Source of the DNA: Absidia repens
Taxonomy: Eukaryota > Mucoromycota > Mucoromycetes > Mucorales > Cunninghamellaceae
Direction of reading: 5' to 3'
Assembly: GCA_002105175.1 (NCBI GenBank)
Contig: MCGE01000028.1
Location: forward strand, 62,001-126,000
Length of the DNA stretch: 64,000 bases
The notes below the pieces were generated by a model that ran no database searches, was not told the DNA's origin, and saw nothing but the letters and a program-made list of their open reading frames with translations. Every line of letters starts with the position of its first letter. The first letter of the stretch is position 1. Position numbers and translations under genes: made by a program. Below, piece after piece: positions 27,129 to 40,686 of this stretch.

Positions 27129-29820
27129 CTAAAAGCCACCAGCATGATTGTCATCATCATCATCTTCACTTAATGCCCAATCTTGATCCAGAAGAGCTTC
27201 GCTTTGCTTTTTCATTTCATCCAAACCAGTGATTCGTTCCAAAACCAAAGAATCATTCGTCACCTTTTTTACCAGAGCCAGCGGATCATCATCAAAAGCA
27301 TCCAGTATCTGTATGGAAAAGAATAAACGAGAGAGGGAGAGACAGTTTAATAATATATATTGGAATAGAAGGAGGTATTTTTTTCGCTATCACCTTTTTC
27401 GAACATGCCGTGCAGTTTTCATACCCTTGTCCCACGATCAATAGATTATTGAACTGCGCCAAAAATCCACGAATTTGATGAGGCACTAGACCCAACACAC
27501 TTGATGGTTGACTAGTTGTCGTATCCGCTTGAGCATAGATCCTGTGAAAAAAAAAAAAATCAAAAAATCAAATCAACCATCCTTTTCATTTTTTTCATAA
27601 TCTGTTCTTACCCTTCCTTATGTTGCAAAATCGTTACCATCAATTCCACTGCCAAAGCTGCAGCCATTGCAGATAGTCCAGGTCTTGTCACGGTGCATTG
27701 TTGATCCAGGGTACGGTCCGTTAATGACTAGTGTATTTAATAGTGTGAGTAAAAACACAAATTCTTGACCCCCCAACTTACATCAGTAGGTGCTACAATG
27801 TCATTGCAAAAATAACAACCCAAGGAGCTACTGGTAGGACCATGCCGCATCACCAAATAAGTATCAAAGCCAAGAGCTGCATTGATCACTAGTTTGTCCA
27901 ATCTTGCTCCCAAAAGGGAGGGAAGCCATCGACTTTCTCGACTATCCGTCAATAAAAACACCACATCGTGCGATTCAATAAGATCCATTAATTGTTGTAA
28001 ATCACGATCAAGTACATCATCCGTTGAAGTGGTGGGATGACCAGGCATAGGAATAGATAACGTATAACCCTTGGTGACCATACTAGGTTGAATTTCTGTC
28101 AGGCTTTTTGCTGCTGTTTCTGCTTTGGATGCGCCACCATTCAAACAATCATTAAAAGTATATAGCGGTTGCCGAACTGGATTTGAGAAGGAAACTCGGC
28201 CACTATCCACAAAAGTAATATGCCGTACACCCCATCCCTGAGAAAAACAAAACAAAAAATGTCAAACACTCTTTCATCCTCCTCCTCACCCCTCCCCCAA
28301 CGCATGTGATGATGAATCGATGTTCACTTACCAATAAAGATCGAGCAACATAACAGCCAAGAGTCCCAGCACCAAGTAATAAACATTTGGTTCCCTTTAC
28401 TTTGTCCAGGTCCAAACTAGGCATCACCCGCCATCGCATCAATTTCAAGTTCAAATCTACAGATGTATCAGCTAGTCTATAATTATCATGATAGTTGTCA
28501 GAAAGAGCGAGAGAGAGAAAGAAAGAGAAGGAGTGTGTGTGTGTGTGTAAATTTTTTCCCTCACCTTGTTGGATCCATGAGTGGTCCCAAATCCGCCATT
28601 CTAGGGCCTAGTTTCCCTTGCACGTTTCTTTCCCACCCCACTGATTTCACTATGTTTCCAACCAGACAAATTAACAAAAAAAAAAAAAAAAAAATCGGTT
28701 CAGTCTAAATGAATTATCATTATCCTATTATCCTTACCATTGGTTTGATTTTGGGTTAGATAAGTGGCATCCAAAGGCAGTTCAGTATGAATCACGATGG
28801 AGCCCAGGGCATCTGATTTTGAAGGAGATTCACGGTAACACACGACTTGAAAGGAATGGGATTTGAATTTGTGATGAGCCCAAGCCAATAGATTTCGTAA
28901 AGGCCAACCAGGTGTCATGGGTGAAGAAGATGGATCGGCAAATCCAAGGGTAATCATATTTGAAGTTGAGGTAACAGTCGTAGAGCAAGGAAGAACTCGT
29001 AAGGTATTGTCGGATTGGGTTTGAATCACAAAACAACTGGGCTGGCCAGCTTCGTGGTAGGATGACGCTAAAGAGGTAATCTGAATAAAATAAACCGAAC
29101 GTTTAAAAAGATCCCTACTATATTCCCTCCTGAAGAATACCATTTTTTTTTTTTTTTTTTTTTTACCTGTTCTGTTGAATAGACTTCATGGATTGACTGG
29201 TTGGATATCGTTGACCATGGTTTTGTAGGTATAATGGCAGGAAAGGCAAACCAATAGTAAAATTTGAATTTCTTCAGGTCCGCAAACGTAAGCATTAAAA
29301 ATCGACAGATGTAGGAAGGATCGCCTGACTGAATGAGTTGCCAAATCTATAGACGCATTAATAATAGTAATAAATATCAGTACACGCTAAACAGCACAGC
29401 ACATTATGTATATGTTTACCTTGTCCGCAGTTTGCTGGAATAATAAATTTTTATCCATAGATTGAAATTGTTCAAATGTGTTTGTGTTGATCAAGGTCCC
29501 GGTGCAAGGTATAGTAGCGGAGGGTCTATAGTTTAGAAAATATATAATGAAGTCCTTATAATGTTTAGAGCATGTATTTTGATTTACCTTGTAGCGTTAC
29601 CTTCTAAGGCTTGACCAGGTATACATAATTGAGGTGGCAAGACATTGCTACTGGAAGAGGATCCCAAGGCGTAGTAGGCATGTATAGCTTGAGGGTCTTG
29701 AGATAGTTGAATGAAGTTTAATTTTTTGTCAGCAAAAGCATGCCAAAAACTAGCGTCAATAGCAGACTGGAATGGCGAGAATTGCAATAGCGTATGAGTA
29801 TCAGTAGTTGTGTTATTCAT
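27129..29820 (-). CDS. ATG7: Atg7, E1-like activating enzyme of autophagy
   Basis: Ten exons on the minus strand: 29588-29820, 29420-29525, 29167-29346, 28738-29080, 28565-28649, 28332-28476, 27782-28237, 27612-27727, 27394-27541 and 27129-27308, giving 663 residues, a normal Atg7 length. The N-terminal Atg7 domain has [16 protein letters not shown] and [14 protein letters not shown]. The C-terminal E1/ThiF adenylation domain has the nucleotide loop [34 protein letters not shown], the Cys pair CYFC (partner CTAC later), and the catalytic Cys in [20 protein letters not shown]. The tail ends with an Asp run and HAGGF. Atg7 activates Atg12 and Atg8 for conjugation to Atg5 and phosphatidylethanolamine in the cytoplasm. 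It shares a divergent promoter with the Mig1-like gene at 30704. A (GT)n microsatellite sits in the intron at about 28533-28548. Confidence 0.97.
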
Positions 29821-30703
29821 ATCAAGATAAGAAAAAAAAAGTGTTTGTTTGTGGGCAAGAAGAACATTTTAATCACAGCCGTCAGCGCACCCCCTATTTT
29901 TTCCCATTCAATGAACGGCTGAAACTTTAAGTAATTTTGTGTTTATTTTACCTTGTTTATATAATATCAGTTTAGACTTATTGATCAAAGGATGGGGGGA
30001 GGGTGAGAGAATATAGAAATTATGTTTATACAGTATGTGAAATCATTTCCTTTTTTACATGTCACATGCAAAAATAATTATATAGATATCATTTATAATA
30101 AAAAAGGTCGGAAGTAACTACAGGATGACAGATATCAGATAATCCAAAGGAAAAGCACAGACACACCATGTGATAACTTCAGCCAGCGAAGGAGTGGACA
30201 GCTTTGAAGTAAATGAAATCTTAATGGCGTGATGGACGGGAACTAAAAACTTTTATATATAAAATAAAATAAAATAAAAAAGGGCCACACATTAATTGCC
30301 ATAAAAAATACAGTGGTTAACTAAAGAGAGAAATTGGGAGAGAGAAATCATTCACCCCAAGAAAATCCCGCAATAGCGGAGTATTGATCTCGCAGACTGA
30401 TTACCCCACACCCTACTGGCTAAAGTGTAAGGGAAACGTGCGAAAGTATTGAACAATTGAGGGTTTTTATCAAATCATCAAATGGGGGGTGGGGGAAAGG
30501 TGGAAGTATCCGGAGAGAGCGTGTCGAAGCAGAAGATTTTTTTTTATCCATGCTATCAAAACCCGAATCTCCTACTTTCCTTATTAGGAGTGATGAGTTT
30601 TTGATACCCTTCTCCCCCATCTTTTTGATATAAAAAACCTCTTGTCTTTTTTCCTTATTTCATTTTTTTCTTTATAAAATTTCACTTCAATTTTTTTTAC
30701 CCT
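29821..30703. promoter_or_regulatory. Divergent promoter region of ATG7 and Mig1-like gene
   Basis: Holds three matches to the CreA/Mig1 core SYGGRG: GCGGAG at 30376-30381, CCCCAC (reverse) at 30404-30409 and GTGGGG at 30489-30494. The motif is short, so chance matches are expected. A TATAAA-like stretch lies at 30629-30635 and a T-rich leader precedes the plus-strand ATG. Confidence 0.4.
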
Positions 30704-31408
30704 ATGGATTATCAAGCAGCATCAAACTTACTATCACTCTCTACACCAGTTGGACATCAACAAAAACGTGCCATTGCTGCTATTGACAAAGCAAATGTGC
30801 CCAGACCTTACAAGTGTCCTATGTGTCCCAAATCATTTTATCGCCTTGAGCATCAAACTCGACACATCCGCACCCACACTGGCGAAAAGCCTCATCAATG
30901 TACCTTTGCAGGCTGTGAAAAACGATTTTCAAGATCCGATGAATTGACTCGACATATCCGTATTCACACTTCATCAAACAAGAAGCGTGATAGAAAGCAG
31001 CAACCTCTTTTACAACCGAAGCGCACACGGTTGAATTCCAATGAGGAATCATCAGCAACAATATCTTTTACTATGAAATCCAACCCACCTTCTCCAGCTC
31101 TCTCAGCCGCTAGCATGGAATCGGAGAATGAATTCCTTGTTACTCCTGAAACTTCTCCTACATTATCCCCACGTCGAATCTTGACACCTGTTGGATCACC
31201 CAAACAGCCTCCCATGACAAAGCTAGCTCCCCTGGAATGCAAGCAATATGAGTTTCAAAACATGAAAAAATTGGTTTCGTCCTCTGAACAACCAAGTCTT
31301 TTGGAACTCTTTGATCGACCTCCTCAAGCTCGGGTGCTGCCTCCTATTCAATTATCGAATTATCAATCGCTATCTTTACCCTCCATTCATTCTATTCTTC
31401 CTTTTTAA
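30704..31408 (+). CDS. Mig1/CreA-type C2H2 zinc-finger repressor
   Basis: Single exon, 234 residues. Two adjacent C2H2 fingers at about residues 36-90: [19 protein letters not shown] (C-X2-C-X12-H-X3-H) and [19 protein letters not shown] (C-X4-C-X12-H-X3-H), joined by a TGEKPHQ linker. The finger helices RLEHQTRH and RSDELTRH are those of yeast Mig1 and Aspergillus CreA, which bind GC-rich SYGGRG sites and repress genes in the presence of glucose. The basic stretch [17 protein letters not shown] after finger 2 could be a nuclear localisation signal. The remainder is Ser/Pro-rich with SP/TP sites ([16 protein letters not shown]), candidates for phosphorylation control. It is shorter than ascomycete CreA. 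The start follows a T-rich leader and no upstream exon is needed. Confidence 0.92.
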   Translation: MDYQAASNLLSLSTPVGHQQKRAIAAIDKANVPRPYKCPMCPKSFYRLEHQTRHIRTHTGEKPHQCTFAGCEKRFSRSDELTRHIRIHTSSNKKRDRKQQPLLQPKRTRLNSNEESSATISFTMKSNPPSPALSAASMESENEFLVTPETSPTLSPRRILTPVGSPKQPPMTKLAPLECKQYEFQNMKKLVSSSEQPSLLELFDRPPQARVLPPIQLSNYQSLSLPSIHSILPF

Positions 31409-32138
31409 TTATTTTCCATCATTTCTTATTTTGTATAGTTTAGTTTTAGCATTCATTCATTTATTATATCATTATTGTATAGATTAGTTTCATATTCTCT
31501 TATGCTCAATAAATAAAATTCATTGTACATAGCAACTTTTTTTTTTTTTTGATTCCGCCTTCTCCCGTTTTTGATCATGTACCCCACTTTTACTGGAATT
31601 CGATAACCGCTTGGTGCAGCTTATCATATCGAAATGATGGGTTGATTACGATTAGACTAAAAAGTGGAGTAAAGATTGTGTCAGGTTGTCCGATTATTTG
31701 TGTCAATTTTGTTTTGAATATCGTAATGGCAATAAATCATACAGTAACAAAGGACATTAATGAGTGAAACATTGTTGCTTTATTACCATCGAAGATTTAC
31801 CATCGAAGATTTACCATCAAAAATACAAATTTATTTAGTGTGAACGGCGGCAATAAATACGAATTGCTAGTTACAGGGAGTTCAAAATATCGGGTGTCTT
31901 TTTTGATACCTTCGGTTAACCCTGATTTGAGTTAATCCAACACAGGCACTTGCTAGGTTTTTTCTTTTTTTTTATGTGCGGACAATTTTTTTTTTTTCTG
32001 TCTGGAGTGACTTTGAAAAATTCCCTTTTTATTTTTTATCTCCCTTTTCATTTTTCCACACACTCTTTTTTTTTTTTGTTCTTTTTTTTTATTATTCCAA
32101 TACACCCTGCTTCATTCGTTTACTTATCTCAACATACG
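31409..32138. other. Spacer between the Mig1-like gene and the Sts1 gene
   Basis: Contains the AATAAA signals of the upstream gene (about 31508), a short triple repeat of TTTACCATCGAAGA at about 31784-31822 and T-rich promoter DNA before 32139. No other gene recognised. Confidence 0.5.
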
Positions 32139-33266
32139 ATGGCTTGCCTACAAGGTACAAACATAGAAAACTAAGTAATTGAGGTTTTTTATATTTCTAA
32201 ATATTTTTATTTTATAGAACGAAAACGACGATATTCAGAAGACGAAGAAATGAGTGATGCGTCACCGAGTCGCTCTTTTGTGGCTAAACATCAATTTCAA
32301 CAACGTAGCAAAAGCGAATATAAACGTAATAAAACTGGTATTACGAAAAGAACACCATTGAACCTCAAGTTAGGTAGGTTAGATTTAGGCTTTTTTTCGT
32401 CTTTTCATGTTTGTAGATGATTCTAACCTTTTTATGTATACGTATATATTAGCTACGATGGACAAAGATAAATTGTTACAGGTGCTTGCGTCCTTATTGG
32501 AAACACAACCTGACCTCAAACATGACATCATGACATATATCCCAGCACCAACCATTCCATCAGCACTGGCTGTCCTCAACGATATCGAAAAGAAATTTCA
32601 TGCTAGCTTCCCTTACAATAAAAATGGACCACGACGAGATCACTATACTTTTTCACGAGTCAGAGAATCATTATTGGATTTGATAGTAAGTACAAATATA
32701 TATGGGTATTTCTATAAAATCAATTGGTTATTCATTTCATTTTGTTTTAGGATACCATTACTCAATATAGTCATCACTTTGTATCGGCCTCCATTTTTCC
32801 AACAACATGCTTTTCGTATTTGGATCAAGTGACATACTTTGCCCACAGACTACCTACTTGGGATACTGATCAACACAATCAACCTCGTCTGGATTTATAC
32901 AACGACTTGGCTCTGTTTTGGAAACAGGCCATTCAACTGACTTCTGCAAAAATATCCAAGGAATCTTCCTTTCACTCTGATACAATTGCCTTATGGGCAA
33001 GGAACTTGGCTCATCACAATACTTTGGCAAACGGGTTATTGGACGAAGCCATTTACGAATTTAATCAATGCTTTTTATCACCTCCACCACCACCATTACA
33101 GTCTCAATCATCATTACCATTATCATCCTTCAACTCACATCCTCATCATCAATACGATCCTGCTAATGCTACTACTGTCTCTCCTGCTCTATGCCACTCG
33201 TCTCCTGTTACTGCTTTGGATATCTCTCCTTCTCCTGTTGTTGGTTATGCGGATCTTCGTAGATAG
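32139..33266 (+). CDS. STS1: Cut8/Sts1-family nuclear proteasome tether
   Basis: Four exons: 32139-32154, 32218-32373, 32453-32685 and 32751-33266, giving 306 residues. The N-terminal ~55 residues are basic (ERKRRYSEDEEM, SKSEYKRNKTG), like the Cut8 nuclear-import and proteasome-binding region. The helical domain matches Sts1/Cut8: LLQVLASLLETQPDL, IMTYIPAPTIPSALAVLNDIEKK, YTFSRVRESLLDLIDTI and YFAHRLPTWDT. A Pro/Ser-rich low-complexity tail follows (about residues 240-306). In yeasts the protein holds proteasomes at the nuclear envelope and supports mitotic degradation. Intron borders are canonical and the start exon codes only for MACLQ. Confidence 0.9.
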
Positions 33267-33460
33267 TTTGATTCTCCCTTACCCTACTCTCCCTTCCCTT
33301 CATTCCTTTTATTTTTATTTGATTTTATGCAAACTTCCTTCATTTACACCCTTTCATTCTCTCTTTCTCTCTTGTGATATCCCATGAATTTTTTTAGCTT
33401 ATATAGTCGTATTATCTCATTCGTGCTTCTCCTAATAAAGCTATCCCCTCATTTGACTGA

Positions 33461-34779
<1,319 letters not shown>

Positions 34780-34989
34780 TAATGACTCGATTGATGCGTA
34801 AAAAGCCCAAAAAGGTGACAAATCGCAAATTACACTGACTGATGGCACCTCGCCTCTATCACTACACCCTGTGGAATTGGTTTATTTTGAACACCGCTTT
34901 TATTATTTTATTCTCCTGCGTCTTTTTCACACATTAAATAGTTAATCTTTACATTCAATTATTTTTATCTATTATCAATAAAACTTTAC

Positions 34990-35341
34990 ATGGAAGAGTA
35001 TTCACCTGAAGATTTATACCGTATTCCATGGCAGCCGTCCGGTTTGAATTTTTTATCAGCTTGTACTTTACCTGAACTTCACACTCTTCTTCAATCATGG
35101 TTCGATTCTCCTGAATTGCGTCCACAAGACAAACAGTCAACTTACGCCACATACAAAAACCTATCAAGGAAACATATGGAAGCACGAATTACTTCAATAG
35201 ATTGGGTATTGTATGGTTGATCAATGATCATGAAAAATGCCTTCTCTATATTATTACTCATTCACTTCAATTTTTGTGATAAAAAATAGCCTGCAGGACT
35301 GACTTCAATACAACTCTCGCAGTTGGAAGTGGCAGGTAAAC

Positions 35342-35375
<34 letters not shown>

Positions 35376-37001
35376 GGGTAACTATCTCGGTACTCCTTCT
35401 CTTTGCGTTTACATTATGGGGAATTATCTCAAAACCTTTTATTTTTATTTTTCTGATGGAACTTGACGATTAGGTCTTTTCCGTCGAAAGCGATCAAGAA
35501 GATGGATAACTATGAAATTGACGGCCCATCGTAAGTATAAATTGATATAGTACATTATTACGTATTCCCACCTTATGAACCGATCCTTATTTATGATGAT
35601 ATAGACAATCAAACCTTAAATTACTCCCTGAGCGTGGCAACTGTGCGACAAAAGTTGCAGGCCTATCTGGGCAGGTTTTTCAAATGTGTAAGTGATCATA
35701 TATAAGAGGAAGTAAAATATTTATTTGTATTCATATATTCTCATTTTTTCTTAAAAATAATAATAGTATGTCCATGGAATGGCAAAATTGGATCAATATA
35801 CTGTTTGGTACAAAATATGGATGTTTGAAGATCAAGTGGGGACTCTGCAACATCAGTCAGCAATTGTGGTTCACTTTTACAACACCGAATACTTTTTGGT
35901 CTCATGTCAATCTAAAGTGAAAATATCATATCTGGAACAGGCAATTGTGGCAACTTTCGGTGCTGGTGGCCTCAAAAAACAATCATTGACAAATGGAACT
36001 TTGGAGGAACTGTCAACTATAATAGAGAACCGAAAATCACTAGGTGTCTTTAACCAATTCCGGTACATGAAACACGATCCAATTCAAAATCCTCTCAACT
36101 TTGGTCGACTATCATCTGCCACAACCACTTCATCATCAAAAAACGAAAGCAACGACGACGAAAGTGCTCGAGATTCTATTACTGCCGATGGCGACAACAA
36201 TGAACAACAATCAATGATAACATCGATGTCACAGTTGGCACAAATTCACCAGAATCAGTACACGAAATTTGCCTTTATAACGACAAAAGAAGAACGACGT
36301 CGTATTATACCCATTCAAGCAGATAAAGTGAATCAACGTTACGACAGTGTGGAGCAAGTGTTTGGAAACTACCCGTTGGAAGGATTGGGATTATTGAATA
36401 TCAAGGTAAGAGAATATACATATGTGTGTGGATGAACATCAAGCGAGGGTGGAAATTTTAGAGGAGATCTTACTGACTTTTTTTTTTATTTTTTTTTATT
36501 TTTTATTTTTTTTTTTTTTTTTTTTTTTTTGGTGCCATACAGTTACAACAACCAGTGACACCTGTATTACTAGATCATGGAATTCAAATACAAGACGAGA
36601 AACGAGGGAAAAAACCAGCAGAAATCAAACACGACAAGCACGACGACCTGATGACCAAATTCTTTCGGGACGAGGATGATGAAGAAATGAATCAATCTTT
36701 CCAAACTGATGGGGACTCAATGGAACACAAGCACGGCGATGGAAGCGGCAACGAAAGTGACGATAGTGAGGATAATGATCTCAAATTGAATCCAACTACT
36801 GACGAGACTTCCGATGATTTATACTCTTTGACAATGGGAATCAAATGCACAGGAACGAATGTGATGGCTGGACTACGGGATTTGGCACTGCATGGCTTCA
36901 TGGATCCGCCTTACCCTCCCTGGATGACGGATTTGGTGGCTTCTGGTGCTTCACGCGTTTTTATTACAGAAACAAAGATGCGATTAGATGCAGTAGTTTA
37001 G
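34990..37001 (+). CDS. CENP-N/Chl4/Mis15-like inner kinetochore protein
   Basis: Six exons: 34990-35205, 35290-35335, 35474-35530, 35605-35687, 35767-36405 and 36543-37001, giving 499 residues. Family marks: the N-terminal helical part with LPELHTLLQSWFDSPEL and TSIDWPAGLTSIQLSQL; the central part YTVWYKIWMFED, HFYNTEYFLVSCQSK; LEELSTIIENRKSLGVFNQF; and the C-terminal YPLEGLGLLNIKLQQPVTP and GTNVMAGLRDLALHGFMD. An acidic insert with Asp/Glu/Ser tracts lies at about residues 360-430. CENP-N in animals reads the CENP-A nucleosome, and fungal Chl4/Mis15 work with Iml3/CENP-L in the Ctf19/Mis6 complex. The gene begins about 210 bases after the kinase relic. Two introns hold long runs (A30 at 35343-35372 and a T-rich acceptor tract at 36481-36530). 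Confidence 0.88.
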
Positions 37002-37110
37002 TTATATGTCTTTCGTATTCGAACTTATTAATAAATATATACTTATACATCATTTGTCTATGTTTATGTCTCTCTTATTTTGCTATGAACTGTTTGTTAC
37101 TTGTTTGCTT
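37002..37110. other. 3' flank of the CENP-N-like gene
   Basis: Short AT-rich region with AATAAA-like sequence at about 37030. Nothing else seen. Confidence 0.4.
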
Positions 37111-37111
37111 C

Positions 37112-37960
37112 ATTAAAAATCATTCAAGCCCCGACCACGTGAATCTTTTGTTTACTCGCAATTCTACCCCTGCCCCTTCTCTTTCTTTCCTACATTTTTT
37201 TCTTCCTCATTCAATTCTATGGGCTTGGATTGGACTTCAAAAAGTGTCAGGACTAGTTTAGAAGGGTTTTCAGCGTAGGGATTACAACATGCATGGGGAA
37301 GCCCTTTCATTTTGGATTCAGGATTTTGGACCACCATATGGATTTTTGGAGCATTCATTAGCTTAGTTTAGTGTCAGTTTGCCCGTAGTTGAATCTATAT
37401 CTAAATAAACTATGTCTCTTTTTACTTATCTCAATGAAATATGTCCCATCAGTATTTACTAGTAATCAATCCCATCCGATTAGTGTTAACCGCTTTTATG
37501 TTTCAGGCGAAGGTATCCTTTCAGTCATTCCCATTTCTTGTGCTGTGCGCGATGTTAGCTCCCACTTTACAATTATACCTCTAAATAATTATTGAACGTT
37601 CTTCAAATCTCACTTTACTTTTCTCCAAGCTTCTTCCAGTAGATCCTTCTGCTAAATCCATTATTACAAGGAAGTTGCCATTTTTAATTTTAGTACATAC
37701 CTTTTTATTCACCATCCTCTGACTCGTCGGATAGTGAACAATGTTGCTATGATATTATGGCTGTTTTGTGAATACCCTGTCAAACATTTACTTTCTATTT
37801 CACCCACTATGACAGCTTTTCCCTTTTAAAGACCCAGGAACTGGTTGCCAGTCTTGGATCACTTACTATTAAAGCTGACTATATTAATGCTCAACCAATC
37901 ATATAATTGAAGCTAGGTCATGCTGTGTGTGTTGTAACCGCTATAGAGCATTCTGCAACT
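37112..37960 (+). repeat. Dispersed repeat family R, copy F (plus orientation)
   Basis: 5' block CCCCGACCACGTGAATC at about 37128, pyrimidine-rich stretch, core AGGACTAGTTTAGAAGGGTT at about 37250, GCATGGGGAAGCCCTTTCATT, TTAGCTTAGTTTAGTGTCAG at about 37360, CTATGTCTCTTTTTACTTA, and GGAACTGGTTGCCAGTCTTGG at about 37846 shared with copy C. No coding capacity. Confidence 0.75.
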
Positions 37961-38662
37961 ACTTTCTAACTTATTTATGACTATTTGCCTCATCCGCTGA
38001 GACTTAACGACAAGCTGACAGGTTAACGCACTTTATATAAAACGTGGTCGTATTCCTAATCAAGCAATTATATTTAAGGAACTTGGACGGTGCGTATAAT
38101 AAAAAAAAATCTCCAAACAGAAGTGAGCTTCAAGGTGTCACCTATGATGGCGCAAAACGACAGAGGTGTCGAATACTATTAAAAACTACCATTCAGCTAT
38201 TTCTCCCTAACCACCCAGTAAATCAATTTTTGGGCAGTGTTTGAATGTCTCACTCTTTTTTGCCTGATTTCGCAGTTTGAGTGTCTTGAGCCCTTCCTAC
38301 CAGGCCGGTTGGGCATATATAAAAAAAAAAAAAAAAAAATACAGCGACACTACGCCTAGCCTTCTTTTCAAACTATTTTTAACATGCAGAATTCAGCGAT
38401 ATTCAACCCTACTTCCAAAACTAAAACCCCAAGTCCAATTCCCAAATTCTCGAACGATCACTTCTCCATGAGACATTGCTGTAGCTTTTTTTTCATTTTT
38501 TGAGCAGAGAAAGTGTCGCGATCTACTTTTGAACTTCACAAAAAACGTAATGTTTTTTTATTATTATTATTTTTATTGCATAACAACATCATAAAAAAAG
38601 AAGGTAGCAAATAGTAGCTATAAAAACTAAACTAAACGAATGCATCTACTAAGCTAATACAC
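37961..38662. other. Spacer, 3' flank of alpha-tubulin
   Basis: AT-rich DNA with an A run at about 38320-38339. No gene recognised. The right end is the 3' untranslated region of the minus-strand tubulin gene. Confidence 0.45.
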
Positions 38663-40288
38663 CTAATATTCGTCTTCGTTTTCGATTTCAGAGTCCCCAA
38701 GAGAGTCAGAGCCGACTTCTTCGTAGTCCTTTTCAAGGGCAGCCAAGTCTTCACGAGCTTCCGAGAATTCACCTTCTTCCATACCTTCACCAACATACCA
38801 ATGAACAAAGGCACGTTTGGCATACATCAAATCGAATTTGTGGTCAAGACGACTCCAAGCTTCAGAGATGGCGGTCGTGTTGGACAACAAACAACATGCT
38901 AAGAAGGACCAGAAGGTAAATGAAAGTAACGAAAAGAGAGTTATTAATAAAACCATGATAAACAGGGAGGGGATGATCATATATGTATAACTTACCACGA
39001 CTGACCTTGGCAAGATCACCACCACTGACAGCAGTGGGAGCCTTGCAATTGATACCAACCTTGAAACCAGTAGGACACCTATTTTTTAAAAAACGAAAAT
39101 TAGTAAGTCTACAATGGCACACTTCATATAGACCACTATGACTAGTACTACTACTGTTACTTTACCAGTCGACGAATTGAATGGTACGCTTGGTCTTGAT
39201 GGTAGAGATGGCTACATTGGTATCCTTGGGCACGACGTCACCACGGTACAACAAACAGCAGGACATGTACTTGCCATTGCGAGGATCACACTTGACCATT
39301 TGGTTGTTGGGTTCGAAACAAGCGGAAGTGATTTCTTGAACAGAGAGTTGTTCGTGGTAAGCCTTGGCAGCAGAGATGATGGGGGCATAAGTCACCAAGG
39401 GGAAATGGATACGAGGGTAAGGCACCAAGTTGGTTTGGAATTCATTTAAATCCACATTGAGGGAACCGTCGAAACGAAGAGACGCAGTGATGGAGGACAC
39501 GACTTGGGCAATCAATCTGTTGAGGTTGGAATAGGTGGGGCGTTCAATATCCAAATTGCGGCGACAGATATCGTAAATGGCTTCATTGTCGACCATGAAC
39601 GAGACATCAGAGTGTTCCAAAGTAGTGTGGGTAGTCAAAATGGAATTGTAAGGTTCAACAACGGCAGTAGAGACTTGAGGGGCAGGGTAAACTGAGAATT
39701 CAAGCTTGGATTTCTTGCCATAATCAACAGACAAACGTTCCAACAACAAGGCACCAAAACCGGAACCAGTACCACCACCAAAGGAATGGAAAACGAGGAA
39801 ACCTTGAAGACCAGTACAGTTATCAGCGAGCTTACGGACACGATCCAAGACAGAGTCAACCAATTCTTTACCAACGGTGTAATGACCACGAGCATAGTTG
39901 TTGGCAGCATCTTCCTTGCCAGTGATAAGTTGTTCTATTCCACAAAAAAAAAAGGGAGAGAAAGGTTAAATACGACAAGGGGATAAAAGAAGGAGTAATA
40001 AAAAAAAAATAGGGGAAATAATTTACCAGGATGGAAGAGCTGACGATAAGCACCAGTACGGACTTCATCGACAACAGTAGGTTCCAAATCCACCATGACA
40101 GTACGAGGGACGTGTTTACCAGAGCTAGTTTCACTGAAGAAGGTATCAAAAGAGTTATCATTGCTGTCTTGTTCAGCAGGGATATGACCATCAGGTTGAA
40201 TACCATGTTCCAAACAATAGAGTTCCCAACAGGCGTTACCAATTTGCACACCAGCTTGACCAACGTGGACGGAAATGACTTCTCTCAT
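38663..40288 (-). CDS. Alpha-tubulin
   Basis: Four exons on the minus strand: 40027-40288, 39166-39934, 38996-39078 and 38663-38898, giving 449 residues. Classic marks: [20 protein letters not shown], the GTP-binding [45 protein letters not shown], and an acidic tail ending ENEDEY, with the C-terminal Tyr typical of alpha-tubulin. Residue 40 is Gln and the H1-S2 loop is a few residues shorter than in animals, so the Lys40 acetylation site is absent. It forms the alpha/beta dimer of microtubules and gamma-tubulin-nucleated arrays. Codon use is strongly biased as in other abundant proteins. Long reading frames on the opposite strand are by-products of this bias. Confidence 0.97.
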
Positions 40289-40686
40289 AGTAAAATATTA
40301 TTTGTTAATAAAAGGATATAAGTAATGGGGGTAGGTAATCGTGCTATCCAAAGTTAAGGTAGAATAAACGAAGTAAAGAAAGAAGAAAATAAAATCAAAA
40401 AAAAAAAAAAAAAGTTTTCTTGATTTATTTCGTCGCGTACAGAGCAACAATACTAATATCTGAGATTTAAAATAAAAAGGATTTTATTGGTGGAAAAAAG
40501 AGAGAAAAAATAATAGAGGTATGGATGCTTGGGTGAAAAGGGGAGAGGGAGGATGAATAATAATAAAAAAAAAAAAAAAAAAAAGTGGGGGACAATGTGA
40601 GATAAAAATAACATAAAAAAAATATACACTATATAATAAGAATACTAATACTAATAATAAATAATAAAGAGGTTCGCTTGAACCTC
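40289..40686. promoter_or_regulatory. Promoter of alpha-tubulin / 3' flank of homeobox gene
   Basis: About 400 bases between two minus-strand genes. It holds A runs at about 40398-40414 and 40564-40584. No specific promoter motif is claimed. Confidence 0.4.
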
